Below, piece by piece: positions 47,339 to 57,373 of a stretch of DNA of 64,000 nt; position 1 is the first letter of the stretch, and every line of letters begins with the position of its first letter. The stretch comes from Verrucomicrobiia bacterium (GTDB lineage: Bacteria > Verrucomicrobiota > Verrucomicrobiia > Opitutales > Cerasicoccaceae), in assembly GCA_030432235.1 (NCBI GenBank), contig JAUIHT010000001.1, positions 806,001 to 870,000 on the forward strand. The letters are read 5' to 3'. The position numbers and the translations under genes are program-made. Below the pieces are notes generated by a model that saw only the letters and a list, made by a program, of their open reading frames with translations, searched no databases and was not told where the DNA came from.

Positions 47339-48676
47339 ATGGCGCAGAAAATTCTGGTATTAGACGACGAGGAAAATTACGCCGAAATGCTTGAGTCTCT
47401 GCTTGAGCAGCACCTCTTCATCGTAGACTCCGCCACCAAGCCTGAACTTGCCCTCAAAGCGCTCGAGGAAAAGGGCTACGATCTGGTCATTTCCGACTAC
47501 AAGATGCCGGTGATGGACGGTGCGGACTTCCTGCAGAAAGCCCGCGAGATCAATCCGGACCTGCCTTTCATCATCGTATCCGGCCTGATGAACACGCCGG
47601 AGCTGGTCAAGGTGGCCAACATGGGCGTTACCCTGGTGTTGGAAAAGCCCATCGATATCGAGAACTTCATCGCCCAGGTAAAGCATTTCGTCGAACCGGT
47701 TTCCGAGGAAGAATACGCCCGCAGCCGCAAGGCAGAGGAGGGCACCCATGCTCCGGTGGCTGACGGACGTAAGTTCATCAAGACCTATCCTTCCGACTGC
47801 AAACATGTCTCGGACTCGTCTCTGCTGATGCAGTTTTTCCTCCAGGATTTGTGGGATTCGGTGCAGGAGCAGAACCACGTCTTCGTCCGTACCCCGGTCG
47901 GGGCTGAGGCGGAGCTGCTTTTGGCGGAGGTCAACCGTTGGAAAGATGCCGGAGAGGTTCCCTCGCTTTTGCTCAGTGCCGGTTCTCCTGTCGGGGCGGC
48001 TTTAGCCAGCCTGAAAGCGTATTGCCAGCGGGAAAAGCGCGCGCCCATTATCGGTGTGACCGGCTTCGCGGGCGCCTCGATGGAGTCACAGGCGTCGCTG
48101 GTAGACGTCATCCGGGAGGCTTCCGAAGAGTTCACTTTTCTGTATTTCATCGATGCACCGCTGCTCCTGAAGGAGAAGCCGCCGATCAACGAGGAGCTCT
48201 ACGAGCTGATTCAGGAAAGCCTGTGCGACTTTCCTCCCCTCAGTCTGAGGCCTTCCGATTTGGCCCACTATCTTCTACGCTATCTGCCGCGCGTTGCCGC
48301 CGCGGAAGGCCAGACTCCGCTGCAGGGATTTTCCCCCGAGGCGGTCAAGGTGCTACTGGAGCACACCTGGCCGGGCAATTTCAGCGAGCTGTTAAGCGTT
48401 CTGCGCGTCTGCGTGAATCGACAGAGCGGCGGACCCCTGTCCGGCGAGATTGTCGGCAGCGTGCTCGCGATCTCTGAAGAGGGCGAGACGCCTTTGCTGG
48501 AAAAGCGCCTGCGTCAGGCCCAGGGATCGTTTTTGTCCATGGCCCTAATCGAAAATGGAGGCTCCCTGGCCGGTCTTCTTGAAAGCTCTTCCCTCGATTA
48601 CCCGGGCATCAACGGCCAGGACTCTCCCGAGTCGCTGCCGCTGCTTTTTCCTGATTTGGCGAACTCGACTGATTAA
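47339..48676 (+). CDS. Response regulator with ATPase-dead NtrC-like domain (second copy)
   Basis: 445 residues. The receiver is intact ([18 protein letters not shown], then [17 protein letters not shown]). The following region resembles an NtrC-type AAA domain without its motifs: no Walker A is visible, yet [20 protein letters not shown] and [20 protein letters not shown] with ELLSVLRVC clearly correspond to the LPPLRERPEDIPLLA and WPGNVRELENVL blocks. It shares little sequence with the protein at 45161 beyond this plan. It lies 26 bp before pilB. Confidence 0.77.
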   Translation: MAQKILVLDDEENYAEMLESLLEQHLFIVDSATKPELALKALEEKGYDLVISDYKMPVMDGADFLQKAREINPDLPFIIVSGLMNTPELVKVANMGVTLVLEKPIDIENFIAQVKHFVEPVSEEEYARSRKAEEGTHAPVADGRKFIKTYPSDCKHVSDSSLLMQFFLQDLWDSVQEQNHVFVRTPVGAEAELLLAEVNRWKDAGEVPSLLLSAGSPVGAALASLKAYCQREKRAPIIGVTGFAGASMESQASLVDVIREASEEFTFLYFIDAPLLLKEKPPINEELYELIQESLCDFPPLSLRPSDLAHYLLRYLPRVAAAEGQTPLQGFSPEAVKVLLEHTWPGNFSELLSVLRVCVNRQSGGPLSGEIVGSVLAISEEGETPLLEKRLRQAQGSFLSMALIENGGSLAGLLESSSLDYPGINGQDSPESLPLLFPDLANSTD

Positions 48677-48702
48677 CCAATCCATCCCGGTACCGTCTAA
48701 CT

Positions 48703-50574
48703 ATGCCTCTTGCACGCATCCAGGCCTCCGTCGTCACTCAAGTTCAGAAGCTGGGTTTGCTGACCGAGGAGCAGGCGGCTGAAATTATTGCTTCGCCCGA
48801 GGAGCTTTCGGGGGATGCGGTGGAGAATCTTCTCACCACTGATTTCGGCGTATCGGAGTTTCAGATGCTGGTCGCCAAGAGTCGCGCGGTTGGCCTGACG
48901 CCTTTCAACGCGGTCAAGTTCACGCCTGACGAGCGCACCTACGAAAAGCTGGATCGCGAATTCTGCGTGGAGAACGGCATCCTGCCCGTTGGCATGATCG
49001 GCCACCATATGGTCATCGCCGTTTCGAATCCCTTCGACCTCTCGGTCATCAATCGTGTGCAGGACACCACCCGCCGCAAGGTGGTGGCATTGCTGGCCCT
49101 GCAGCGCCAGATCAAGGACCGGCTTGCGGTTTCCGACTCCCAGGATGTCCCTGTGGCCGAAGGCTTCGGCGACGTCGTCGAGGCCCTCGACATGGAGTTC
49201 AACATCGACGACGCCGACCTGGAGGAAGGCGAGGATGTCGAGGAATCCGCCCCCATCATCCAGTTGGCCAATCGCATTATTGAGGATGCCTATTACTCCG
49301 GTGGCAGTGACATCCATATCGAGCCCTTTGAAAAGGAATGCCGCGTGCGTGTGCGTGTGGACGGCGTCCTGACCGAAAAGCTGACCGTTCCCAACAAGGT
49401 GGCCGCGGCGCTCCTGGCCAGAATCAAGGTCATGTCCAACCTCGACATCGCTGAAAAGCGTCTGCCGCAGGACGGCCGTATCGTTTTCAAGCAGTTCACC
49501 AAAAAGCCCATCAACATCGACCTGCGCGTATCCACCGCCCCGCTGAACCACGGTGAGGGCACGGTTATGCGTATCCTTGATAAGTCGAAGTCCACGCTGC
49601 CGCTGCCGGCCCTGGGCTTCGAGCAGGAAAACCTCTCCAAGTACCGCGACTGCATCGAGCGACCCTACGGCATGGTGCTTCACTGCGGGCCCACCGGCTC
49701 AGGTAAGTCGATGACCCTTTACTCGGCGCTCAACGAAATCAACGACCCGGGCATTTGCATCCGTACGGCTGAGGATCCGATCGAGTACACTCTCCCCGGG
49801 CTCTGCCAGATGCAGATGCAGCGCCGCATCGGACTGACCTTTGCCAGCGCCCTGCGCGCCTTCCTCCGTCAGGACCCCGACATCATTCTGGTGGGGGAAA
49901 TTCGTGACCAGGAGACCGCCAACATCGCGGTGGAGGCTGCGCTCACCGGTCACATGCTCTTCAGCACCCTGCACACCAACGATGCGCCGGGCACGGTGGC
50001 TCGTCTGACCGATATGGGCGTCGAGCCCTTCATGATCTCGGCTTCACTGGTCTGTGTCTGCGCCCAGCGCCTCATGCGACGCGTCTGCAAGAGCTGCAAG
50101 CAGCCCTATGAGCCCGAAGGCCGGGAGCTGGAAATTCTCAAGAAAGCGATTCAGTTCGAAAGCGGCACCATCTACCGCGCCAACCGAAACGGTTGCCCCG
50201 CATGCGACGGCAAAGGTTACAAAGGCCGCGTCGGTATCCACGAATTGATGACCAGTAGCGAGCAGCTCATCGAAGGCATCAACAAGGAGTTGGAAACTGC
50301 CGAGCTGAAGAAAATCGCCATGTTCAACGGCATGGCCACGCTCCACATGGACAGCATGTGCAAGGTACGCTCCGGTATCTCCAGTATGGAAGAAGCCATC
50401 GCCACCGTGCCGCCCGACATGGAAGACCTCGAGGCCTTGGCGGAGGAATTTGCCCTCCAGGCCGAGCTCAAGGCGCGCAAGGACGAAGACCGCAAGAAAG
50501 AGTTGGAGCAGATTCGAGCCAAGCGCGCCGCGACTAAGGAGCAGTCCGAACAGGTCGTGCAGGAGCAGGCTTAA
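48703..50574 (+). CDS. pilB: Type IV pilus assembly / type II secretion ATPase (PilB/GspE family)
   Basis: 623 residues. An N-terminal MshEN domain (about 1-150) precedes an acidic linker and the GspE ATPase: Walker A GPTGSGKS (329-336), Asp box [20 protein letters not shown] and His box [21 protein letters not shown] zinc motif follows ([10 protein letters not shown] and [20 protein letters not shown]). An unusual charged tail of about 50 residues ([20 protein letters not shown]) closes the protein. The gene could be GspE rather than PilB; no PilC, PilT or prepilin is in the window. Upstream regulators appear dedicated to this ATPase. Confidence 0.9.
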   Translation: MPLARIQASVVTQVQKLGLLTEEQAAEIIASPEELSGDAVENLLTTDFGVSEFQMLVAKSRAVGLTPFNAVKFTPDERTYEKLDREFCVENGILPVGMIGHHMVIAVSNPFDLSVINRVQDTTRRKVVALLALQRQIKDRLAVSDSQDVPVAEGFGDVVEALDMEFNIDDADLEEGEDVEESAPIIQLANRIIEDAYYSGGSDIHIEPFEKECRVRVRVDGVLTEKLTVPNKVAAALLARIKVMSNLDIAEKRLPQDGRIVFKQFTKKPINIDLRVSTAPLNHGEGTVMRILDKSKSTLPLPALGFEQENLSKYRDCIERPYGMVLHCGPTGSGKSMTLYSALNEINDPGICIRTAEDPIEYTLPGLCQMQMQRRIGLTFASALRAFLRQDPDIILVGEIRDQETANIAVEAALTGHMLFSTLHTNDAPGTVARLTDMGVEPFMISASLVCVCAQRLMRRVCKSCKQPYEPEGRELEILKKAIQFESGTIYRANRNGCPACDGKGYKGRVGIHELMTSSEQLIEGINKELETAELKKIAMFNGMATLHMDSMCKVRSGISSMEEAIATVPPDMEDLEALAEEFALQAELKARKDEDRKKELEQIRAKRAATKEQSEQVVQEQA

Positions 50575-50694
50575 TGGTGCGGATTGTGTTAGCGCGAAAT
50601 AGCACCCGCATTTTCTGCCAATTATGACTTGCCAAAGCCCCGTGAGGGTGCATTTTGGAGCGTTTTCCTGAAGCTGGTTTCCAGCTCAGTATCT

Positions 50695-50770
<76 letters not shown>

Positions 50771-50775
50771 ATACT

Positions 50776-50806
50776 AAATGGCTGTAGTTAAGCCATTTAT
50801 GGTTTT
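50776..50806 (+). terminator. Hairpin terminator after tRNA-Lys
   Basis: AAATGGCT (50776-50783) pairs perfectly with AGCCATTT (50791-50798), then ATGGTTTTT. It ends the tRNA transcript and lies just inside the presumed element. Confidence 0.65.
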
Positions 50807-50841
50807 TGGCTCATTGCGATTTCCCGCACGTGTAAATCCCA

Positions 50842-50863
50842 CTTGGCCACTTCTTGGCCACTT
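50842..50863 (+). repeat. Tandem 11-bp direct repeat near the left attachment site
   Basis: CTTGGCCACTT occurs twice without a gap (50842-50852 and 50853-50863), one helical turn apart. Position and spacing suit arm-type integrase or excisionase binding sites; this is inference. Confidence 0.5.
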
Positions 50864-51172
50864 TTTTGAGGGGTGTATACTGCTTGCTTTCGGTAGAATG
50901 GGCTGTTTTTTCTTCCAACTCTAAATTTTTCGGTGAGCAGTTCACTGGTTTGATTTTAGCTTCACCTGAATTTTATATCACTGATATATAAGGGGGAGAA
51001 AAGTATGCCACCTATATTGTTAGGTGGCAGTTGAGTATTGATTTTCCACTATAGGATATGACGCACTGAAAAATCACATAATGTTTTTGTTGCAATTTTT
51101 AGGGAGAGTTTTTACTGAACATAAGATTACTTGTTGGTCACCTGTCAAAAATGCTATAAAAGAACCCATCTA
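50864..51172 (+). promoter_or_regulatory. Leader of the defence operon with two inverted repeats
   Basis: No gene is seen in these roughly 300 AT-rich bases. TATATC-ACT-GATATA lies at 50974-50988. A stronger inverted repeat TGCCACCTA/TAGGTGGCA with a 6-nt loop lies at 51006-51029, about 145 bp before the methyltransferase start and with no T run. Either could be an operator for the operon or for control by the methyltransferase or by the XRE-type regulator at 59023. Confidence 0.45.
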
Positions 51173-52609
51173 ATGATATCACCGATTGTCGATGTGCCTC
51201 CGATTGATAACGAACCGTCTTTGCAGAGGGCGTTATGTAACGGTGATACTATCGCCGAATCAGGGCCGGTGATAAGGTTTGTAGATCTATTTGCAGGATT
51301 GGGGGGATTCCATGTTGGATTATCGCGTTTGGGTTGCGAGTGTGTCTTTGCAAGTGAGTTGGACTCTGATTTGAGAAAAATTTACGAAGAGAATTTTGCT
51401 CTGAGGCCATGTGGAGATATCAGGAAAGTAAAAGCTAAAGATATTCCTGCTCACGATATCCTCTGCGCAGGATTTCCTTGCCAGCCCTTCTCTAAGGCAG
51501 GCGAGCAGCTTGGGTTAGATTGCGAGGAGTCTGGCGACCTGTTTCGAAGAATTATAAAAATAGCCCGTTTCCACAAACCTAGGCTGATTTTATTGGAGAA
51601 TGTCGCAAATTTGCCGAAACACGACAATGGCCGGACATGGGAAAAAAGATTTCGGAGGCGGCTGGAAAATGCGGGCTACAATGTTACCGAAAAAGAGTTA
51701 TCTCCCCATCAATTTGGTATTCCACAAATCAGGCCTCGATTCTTTGTTGTTGCAACACTTGATTCACTTGATGGCTTTGAATGGCCAGAGCCCCAGACCG
51801 ATCTAAGCGATTTATCTATTAGAACGGTATTAGAACAGGATCCGACGGATGCACGTAAGCTTTCGGAATTGCATCAAGAGGCAATCAACGTATGGCAGGA
51901 ATTTATAGATGCGTTTCCTTCGGATGAGGAACTGCCTTCTTTTCCAATTTGGTCTATGGAGTTTGGTGCTACCTATCCATATGAAGATAGTACGCCATTT
52001 AATTCAACTAGCCAGTTGCTTAGCCGTAGGAAAGGCTCTCATGGCGTGCCGCTTAACCAATTCTCTCCGGAAGAGCGTTTTGAATACTTGCCATCTCACG
52101 CCAGAGTAAAATCCGATAAGTTTCCGGATTGGAAAATTCGCTTCATCGAGCAGAACAGAGAGTTGTATAGAAAAAACAAAGACTGGATCGATTGTTGGTT
52201 GCCCAAGATTCTAAAATTTCCCTCAAGCCTACAAAAGTTAGAATGGAACTGTAAGGGTGAAGTCAGGGAGCTTAGCCGCTACATTCTTCAGTTGAGGGCT
52301 TCAGGCATTAGAGTCAAACGCCCGACTACGGCACCTGCGCTCGTAGCAATGACAACATCCCAAGTGCCTATAATTGGTTGGGAGAGTCGCTACATGACTG
52401 CTAAGGAGTGTAGTCGACTTCAATCACTTGATGAATTAAGCAGTTTGCCCAGCAATACATGCGCTGTTTTTAAGGCGCTTGGTAATGCTGTTAACGCTGA
52501 ATTGGTAAGGCTCATTGCAGAGCGTTGCATTACTCACTTACAAAACGGCTCCTCTACCTTAAATGCGAAATCAAGACTCAAGACTGTTACCTCTACAGAA
52601 CCAGTCTGA
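51173..52609 (+). CDS. DNA (cytosine-5)-methyltransferase
   Basis: 478 residues from ATG 51173; a TTG at 51131 would add 14 residues. C5-methylase motifs appear in order: I FVDLFAGLGGFHVGL, IV FPCQPFSKAGEQ with catalytic Cys103, VI LLENVANL, VIII QFGIPQIRPRFFVVA and X FKALGNAVNAELV. The target recognition region between VIII and X is long and gives no readable specificity. It is the first gene of the five-gene operon and overlaps the next by 47 bp. In this context it probably marks host DNA for the nucleases downstream. Confidence 0.93.
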   Translation: MISPIVDVPPIDNEPSLQRALCNGDTIAESGPVIRFVDLFAGLGGFHVGLSRLGCECVFASELDSDLRKIYEENFALRPCGDIRKVKAKDIPAHDILCAGFPCQPFSKAGEQLGLDCEESGDLFRRIIKIARFHKPRLILLENVANLPKHDNGRTWEKRFRRRLENAGYNVTEKELSPHQFGIPQIRPRFFVVATLDSLDGFEWPEPQTDLSDLSIRTVLEQDPTDARKLSELHQEAINVWQEFIDAFPSDEELPSFPIWSMEFGATYPYEDSTPFNSTSQLLSRRKGSHGVPLNQFSPEERFEYLPSHARVKSDKFPDWKIRFIEQNRELYRKNKDWIDCWLPKILKFPSSLQKLEWNCKGEVRELSRYILQLRASGIRVKRPTTAPALVAMTTSQVPIIGWESRYMTAKECSRLQSLDELSSLPSNTCAVFKALGNAVNAELVRLIAERCITHLQNGSSTLNAKSRLKTVTSTEPV

Positions 52610-54146
52610 GACCGTAAGCATACGGCCCGGCGTTAGTGTGCTTTCTGTATTGAAGCACCTGAACTACAAGCCGTGGTATGCGTTGGCTGAATTCGTTGAT
52701 AATTCAATTCAAAGCACGCTTCAAAATCTAGATGAATTGCGCTCAAAAGAGGGTGAAGATTATGTGTTGAAGGTCGACATTGAATTGGAAGAGTATGATG
52801 AAGGGCGTATCATAATTCGTGATAATGCCGCTGGTATCAAATACGAAGACTACCACCGTGCATTTAGACCCGCTGAGATCCCGCCAGATCGGTCCGGATT
52901 GGCTGAATTTGGCATGGGTATGAAAAGCGCGGCATGTTGGTTTTCTCCTCAGTGGAGTGTTCGTACGTCAGCTTTAGGTGAAAATGTTCAGCGTGAGATC
53001 CGCTTTAATATCGAGGAAATCATCACTGATTCTGTTGAAGAACTAACAATACTCACGACTGAAGAGGGAGAAGAATCTCATTACACTGAAATTACGCTCA
53101 CTGCTTTGCACAAACTTCCTTCTGGCCGAACACTGTCAAAAATCAAGGAGCATTTGACTGACATCTACCGTGTATTCATACGCGAAGGTATATTACAATT
53201 AACATTCAAGGGTGATGTTCTGGACTACGAAGAGCCGCCGATTCTTGAGGCACCAATGTATAATGCGAATAATGAGCCAGAGGGTGATCCACTTGTATGG
53301 CGTGTGTCTTTGGATGATTTTGATTTTGGAGATGAATTGAAGGCTACGGGATTTGCGGCATTACGTGCTGAAGGCAGCACTAAATATTCTGGTTTTTCAC
53401 TCTTTCGTAGGAATCGAGTCATTGAGGGGAGTGCGGATGAGAAATATAGGCCACAGCATATTTTTGGTGCTCCGAATTCCTATGTATACCAAAGACTCTT
53501 TGGCGAAATTCATTTAGAGGGATTTGACGTTTCACATACAAAAGATGGTTTTCGTTGGGATGAGAATGAAATGCCATTTTTGGAGTTGCTCAAAGAGAGA
53601 CTTAATCAATCACCACTCCCGTTGCTGCGTCAGGCAAATAATTATAGAGCGAATCCTCCTAGGCGAGAGGTAGAAGAGGTTGCGGAGCAAGTGACCGAAA
53701 GAACAGTTATGTCTTTGAGCCTCGCACGTGAAGCAATAGAGAAAACTTTTACAGATCAAGTAGAGGAGGGGCCTCCCGAAAGCGTAGAAGACATGAGATT
53801 GGTCTCAACTCGCTACCTAGATTTAGATTTTGAGAATAAGAAATGGCGCATTGTGCTAGAAATGTCTGATGAATCCTCTGTGGGTGACTTTATTTCGCTG
53901 TCAGAGTCGGTTATTGAGAATGAAGATGGAGGAGGAAGGGAATTGCTGGGAGTTAGGGTTTCTCTTTCTCACCCATTCATGCGTAGATTTGTTGGGATTG
54001 ACAGTGAAAAGCTTGAACCAGTGATTAGGTTAGTAGCAGCATTTGCACTATCTGAAAAGCTCGCAAGGGATGCTGGTGTCAGGCGTTGTGGTACTATGCG
54101 ATTAAGATTTAACAAAATTATCAAGGATGCCCTTTCGCGAGGATAA
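52563..54146 (+). CDS. GHKL-type ATPase (MutL/MORC-like)
   Basis: 527 residues. The GHKL ATP-binding motifs are visible: N box ALAEFVDNSIQS (Asn47), G1 IIIRDNAAGI and G2 LAEFGMGMKSAACWFS. The glycine motif followed by KSA resembles MORC and MutL rather than histidine kinases. A transducer-like middle (GFSLFRRNRVIEG) follows, then a C-terminal part of unknown fold. No phosphoacceptor His domain is present. It overlaps the methyltransferase by 47 bp and the next gene by about 20 bp. Similar ATPases sit beside Z1-domain proteins in known defence loci, where they are thought to act as ATP-gated clamps. Confidence 0.88.
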   Translation: MRNQDSRLLPLQNQSETVSIRPGVSVLSVLKHLNYKPWYALAEFVDNSIQSTLQNLDELRSKEGEDYVLKVDIELEEYDEGRIIIRDNAAGIKYEDYHRAFRPAEIPPDRSGLAEFGMGMKSAACWFSPQWSVRTSALGENVQREIRFNIEEIITDSVEELTILTTEEGEESHYTEITLTALHKLPSGRTLSKIKEHLTDIYRVFIREGILQLTFKGDVLDYEEPPILEAPMYNANNEPEGDPLVWRVSLDDFDFGDELKATGFAALRAEGSTKYSGFSLFRRNRVIEGSADEKYRPQHIFGAPNSYVYQRLFGEIHLEGFDVSHTKDGFRWDENEMPFLELLKERLNQSPLPLLRQANNYRANPPRREVEEVAEQVTERTVMSLSLAREAIEKTFTDQVEEGPPESVEDMRLVSTRYLDLDFENKKWRIVLEMSDESSVGDFISLSESVIENEDGGGRELLGVRVSLSHPFMRRFVGIDSEKLEPVIRLVAAFALSEKLARDAGVRRCGTMRLRFNKIIKDALSRG

Positions 54147-56361
54147 CTTAAAATTGCTATATACTATGAGTACTTTATCTGTTTTTCGGAATGATGGCGA
54201 GAATCTAGCATGGAGCCCGCAAATAGGCGAAGAAGCATTCTATGTTGTCGATAATAAGCTAGGGGACGATCATGAGGCAAAGGAACTTATATTGCAGCAA
54301 TCGACAAGAATTCTTCAAAAGTGTGTAAGGCCTGACGGGGGAGAAGCTTCTAGTACTGGCCTTGTCGTCGGATATGTACAAAGCGGAAAGACTTTATCTT
54401 TTACAACAGTTGCTGCTTTGGCAAATGACAATGGCTATAGATTAATAATCGTGATTGCTGGAATGACTAAGGAATTGTCAAAGCAATCTTATGATCGCTT
54501 AATTCAAGATCTAGGTGTTGAGCGCACGCCTTTTAGTAAGTGGGCTGAATTTTTTGAGCCTACAGATAATGATGTATCAACTTTTCGTGATGTCTTGAAT
54601 GCGGCACTTGATGAAGTAACCCCCCCTGAAGATAAACGTACAGTTATTATTACTTTAAAAAAGAATCATATAAGGCTTTCTAGTTTAAACTCAATTTTGG
54701 AGCAACTTCATGAAGTGGTTAATGTGCCTTGTCTTATTATAGATGATGAAGCAGATCAGGCTAGCCTAAATGCATTGGTCCGAAAGAATGAGTTAAGTAC
54801 AACATATAGTCAGATTAGAAGATTGAGGGAGTTGCTCCCTATGCATACTTTTCTTCAGTATACGGCAACTCCTCAAGCCCCATTGTTAATTAATATCATA
54901 GATGTGTTGTCACCTGACTTTGCTGAGGTAATTGAACCGGGTATTGAATATGTAGGAGGAGAATCGTTTTTTACCCCTAATACCTCCTATATCGAGGATA
55001 TTCCTGCGTCTGAGATTTCGACTCAAAACAATCTTCTTGTAGAGCCGCCAGAGAGTCTCATAAAGGCTATGAGCCTTTTTTTTATTGGCGTTGCATCAGG
55101 TTATATTCGAAGGGATTCAAATCCTCGAAACCGCTCTATGATGGTTCATCCGACACATAGAACGGTCGGTCATGCGCAATACTACAACTGGGTGCGTGAA
55201 ATAAGGCAAACCTGGATTGATACTCTAAGGCTTGATGATGGTGATGCTGATAAGGCTGAATTACTCGAAGAATTTTCAGAGGCGCATGCTGACATTGCAC
55301 TAACAGTAAATGATTTGGAGCCATTTAATGAAGAGTTTGTTAATAGGCTTCTTTTGGGGATTCTAAATACTGAACTTAGAATGGTGAATTCATTAGCCCA
55401 GGCGCGTAACATTAGATGGCGTAACCAGTATTCGTGGATTCTGGTCGGGGGGCAGGTTCTTGATAGGGGATTTACAGTTGAGGGACTTACTGTTACATAC
55501 ATGCCACGTGGTCCCGGTGTCGGGAATGCAGATACTGTTCAGCAGAGGGCTAGGTTCCTTGGCTATAAAAGGAGTTACTTGGGCTTTTGTCGCGTCTTCT
55601 TGGAAAGTAATGTATCCTTAGTTTATAGTCGGTATGTTCGGCATGAAGAGGATTTGAGGAATCGATTAATGGAACATATTTCAACAGGAGAGTCATTAAG
55701 TGACTTTCGTAGAGTGTTCCTTCTGGATTCTTCAATGCGACCAACAAGACAGGCTGTAATAGATATTGACTATATCAGGCCACGGTTTTCATCAGGCTGG
55801 TATAATCCAGCAGCTCCTCACGAGGCAGATGTAGATGAGAATAGATCTATTGTTCAGGCATTTATAAATAATCATGCTAATTCTTTTGTTGAAGATGAGG
55901 GAAGTGAAGAGAGATTGCCGAGTCATCGTCATTTGGTAGCAACAACCATAACTCTCTTGGAGGTCTATGAACAATTACTTGCGCAATTACAATTTCGAGA
56001 TCCAGAAGATAGTCCCAAATGGCTTACGGTGCTTATTTTGATTGATAGATTTTTATCAACAAATGAAGATGCTGCATGTGCGGTTTTTCAGATGAGGCCG
56101 AGCGAGAGAATCTCATATCGTTCTGCTCCGAATGGTAAAATTGCTAATCTTTTTCCGGGGGCGTATCCAGATACTAGGGGCGCAGTATATAGAGGTGACC
56201 GTTATATTAGGCAAAGCCCAGTTACTGTCCAACTGCATCGTATTACTTTGAGGAATGGCCCACGAAGTACCGATGCGGTTATTGCTGAAAATGTAGCAGT
56301 GCCGGGAATTTGGATGTCATCTGATGTACAATCAGGTGAATATATAGTACAACCTCAATAG
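54127..56361 (+). CDS. Z1-domain protein (superfamily 2 helicase-like ATPase)
   Basis: 744 residues from ATG 54127, or 731 from ATG 54166. Helicase-like motifs: Walker A GYVQSGKTLSF (from Gly82), Walker B CLIIDDEADQAS, motif III LQYTATPQAPLL and a late block VGGQVLDRGFTVEGLTVTYM with DTVQQRARFLGYK. This arrangement, with the Q-S-G-K-T loop and the DDEAD box, is that of the Z1 family. It is the core gene of the operon. Homologous Z1 proteins are linked with GHKL ATPases, DUF4420-type nucleases and methyltransferases in bacterial defence loci. The biochemical activity is unproven. Confidence 0.9.
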   Translation: MPFREDNLKLLYTMSTLSVFRNDGENLAWSPQIGEEAFYVVDNKLGDDHEAKELILQQSTRILQKCVRPDGGEASSTGLVVGYVQSGKTLSFTTVAALANDNGYRLIIVIAGMTKELSKQSYDRLIQDLGVERTPFSKWAEFFEPTDNDVSTFRDVLNAALDEVTPPEDKRTVIITLKKNHIRLSSLNSILEQLHEVVNVPCLIIDDEADQASLNALVRKNELSTTYSQIRRLRELLPMHTFLQYTATPQAPLLINIIDVLSPDFAEVIEPGIEYVGGESFFTPNTSYIEDIPASEISTQNNLLVEPPESLIKAMSLFFIGVASGYIRRDSNPRNRSMMVHPTHRTVGHAQYYNWVREIRQTWIDTLRLDDGDADKAELLEEFSEAHADIALTVNDLEPFNEEFVNRLLLGILNTELRMVNSLAQARNIRWRNQYSWILVGGQVLDRGFTVEGLTVTYMPRGPGVGNADTVQQRARFLGYKRSYLGFCRVFLESNVSLVYSRYVRHEEDLRNRLMEHISTGESLSDFRRVFLLDSSMRPTRQAVIDIDYIRPRFSSGWYNPAAPHEADVDENRSIVQAFINNHANSFVEDEGSEERLPSHRHLVATTITLLEVYEQLLAQLQFRDPEDSPKWLTVLILIDRFLSTNEDAACAVFQMRPSERISYRSAPNGKIANLFPGAYPDTRGAVYRGDRYIRQSPVTVQLHRITLRNGPRSTDAVIAENVAVPGIWMSSDVQSGEYIVQPQ

Positions 56362-57362
56362 TGAAATTTTTTATGTTGAGTGACTTAATCAGTATATACG
56401 AAAAATTGCAAATTCCGGTTCGTGCTTCAAGCGATATAGAGGAGTTTTTTACTGAGTGTATAGAAAATTGCGAGGGTTGGTATATTGGTAAGTCTTGCGA
56501 GAATACCCCAGTTCTAATCGTTAAGGCTAATGGGCCTAACTATCTGCGAAACCTGCCATATATTCAGCTAGAAAATTTACGAGTTTCTCACGGGGTGCTA
56601 TGTGATATGCGGTTTGATGATAAAAATGTCATACGAGACGAATACTCGATAATAGAGTGTTTGAGTGCTGAGTCAGATCTTCAAGTTTGTTTCTTGACTA
56701 TAGTTGAGGGTATTTCGACATGCCTAAGGGGTGATTGGAAAGTAGAGGATTTGGAGGCACTTATCGTAAACTTAGTGAATTTATTTAGAATTGTCCGAAA
56801 GCCACGGAATAAATCCATAGCAGGTCTTTGGGGTGAGCTTTTTACTATAATAGAATCACCTAATTCAGAAGCCATGATAAATGCATGCCATACCGATGTA
56901 AGTGAACGATATGATTTTAGTTCAGGCCATTGTCATCTTGAGGTGAAAGCAACTTCAAGCAGTGTGCGTAGTCATGTTTTCAAGCTTGAGCAAACAAACC
57001 CACCAAGCGGCTCAAGAATATTTATATGTTCCTTATTGCTTAATAAGCGCAATAACGGTCTTACTTTGGGTGAGCTATGGGATTCGGTAAGAAAAGCAAC
57101 AAGTGATCCAAGTCTTAAAATGAAGATCGAACGAGTCTGTATGGAGGCACTTGGCAATGAGATTGCAACTGCTCGTGGTGTAGGTTTTGACTACAATTTT
57201 GCCAAAGAGCATATTGCGTTCTTTAATGCTGAAGATGTACCTTGTCCTTCACCTGATCTGCCAAATGGTGTTTCAGAAGTGTCATTTCGCTCTGATCTCA
57301 CATTCAGTAAGCAAGTGGCCGGGGGCGATGATTCGGTTTTTTTGGAATTTTTTGCCAAGTAG
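56361..57362 (+). CDS. PD-(D/E)XK motif protein (DUF4420-like)
   Basis: 333 residues from GTG 56361, which overlaps the Z1 stop (TAGTG); ATG 56373 is the alternative. The nuclease core reads GLWGELFTIIESP, then Asp185 and Glu194-Val-Lys196 in RYDFSSGHCHLEVKATSSS, the D...ExK pattern. Proteins of this kind regularly follow Z1 genes. It would be the DNA-cleaving or DNA-sensing partner of the Z1 ATPase. Confidence 0.82.
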   Translation: MKFFMLSDLISIYEKLQIPVRASSDIEEFFTECIENCEGWYIGKSCENTPVLIVKANGPNYLRNLPYIQLENLRVSHGVLCDMRFDDKNVIRDEYSIIECLSAESDLQVCFLTIVEGISTCLRGDWKVEDLEALIVNLVNLFRIVRKPRNKSIAGLWGELFTIIESPNSEAMINACHTDVSERYDFSSGHCHLEVKATSSSVRSHVFKLEQTNPPSGSRIFICSLLLNKRNNGLTLGELWDSVRKATSDPSLKMKIERVCMEALGNEIATARGVGFDYNFAKEHIAFFNAEDVPCPSPDLPNGVSEVSFRSDLTFSKQVAGGDDSVFLEFFAK

Positions 57363-57373
57363 ATTATTACAAA

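Noticed and set aside
51131-51172. TTG start for the methyltransferase adding MLVTCQKCYKRTHL
   Set aside because: The ATG at 51173 is the normal choice and the extra Cys-containing extension matches nothing in the family, though it cannot be excluded.
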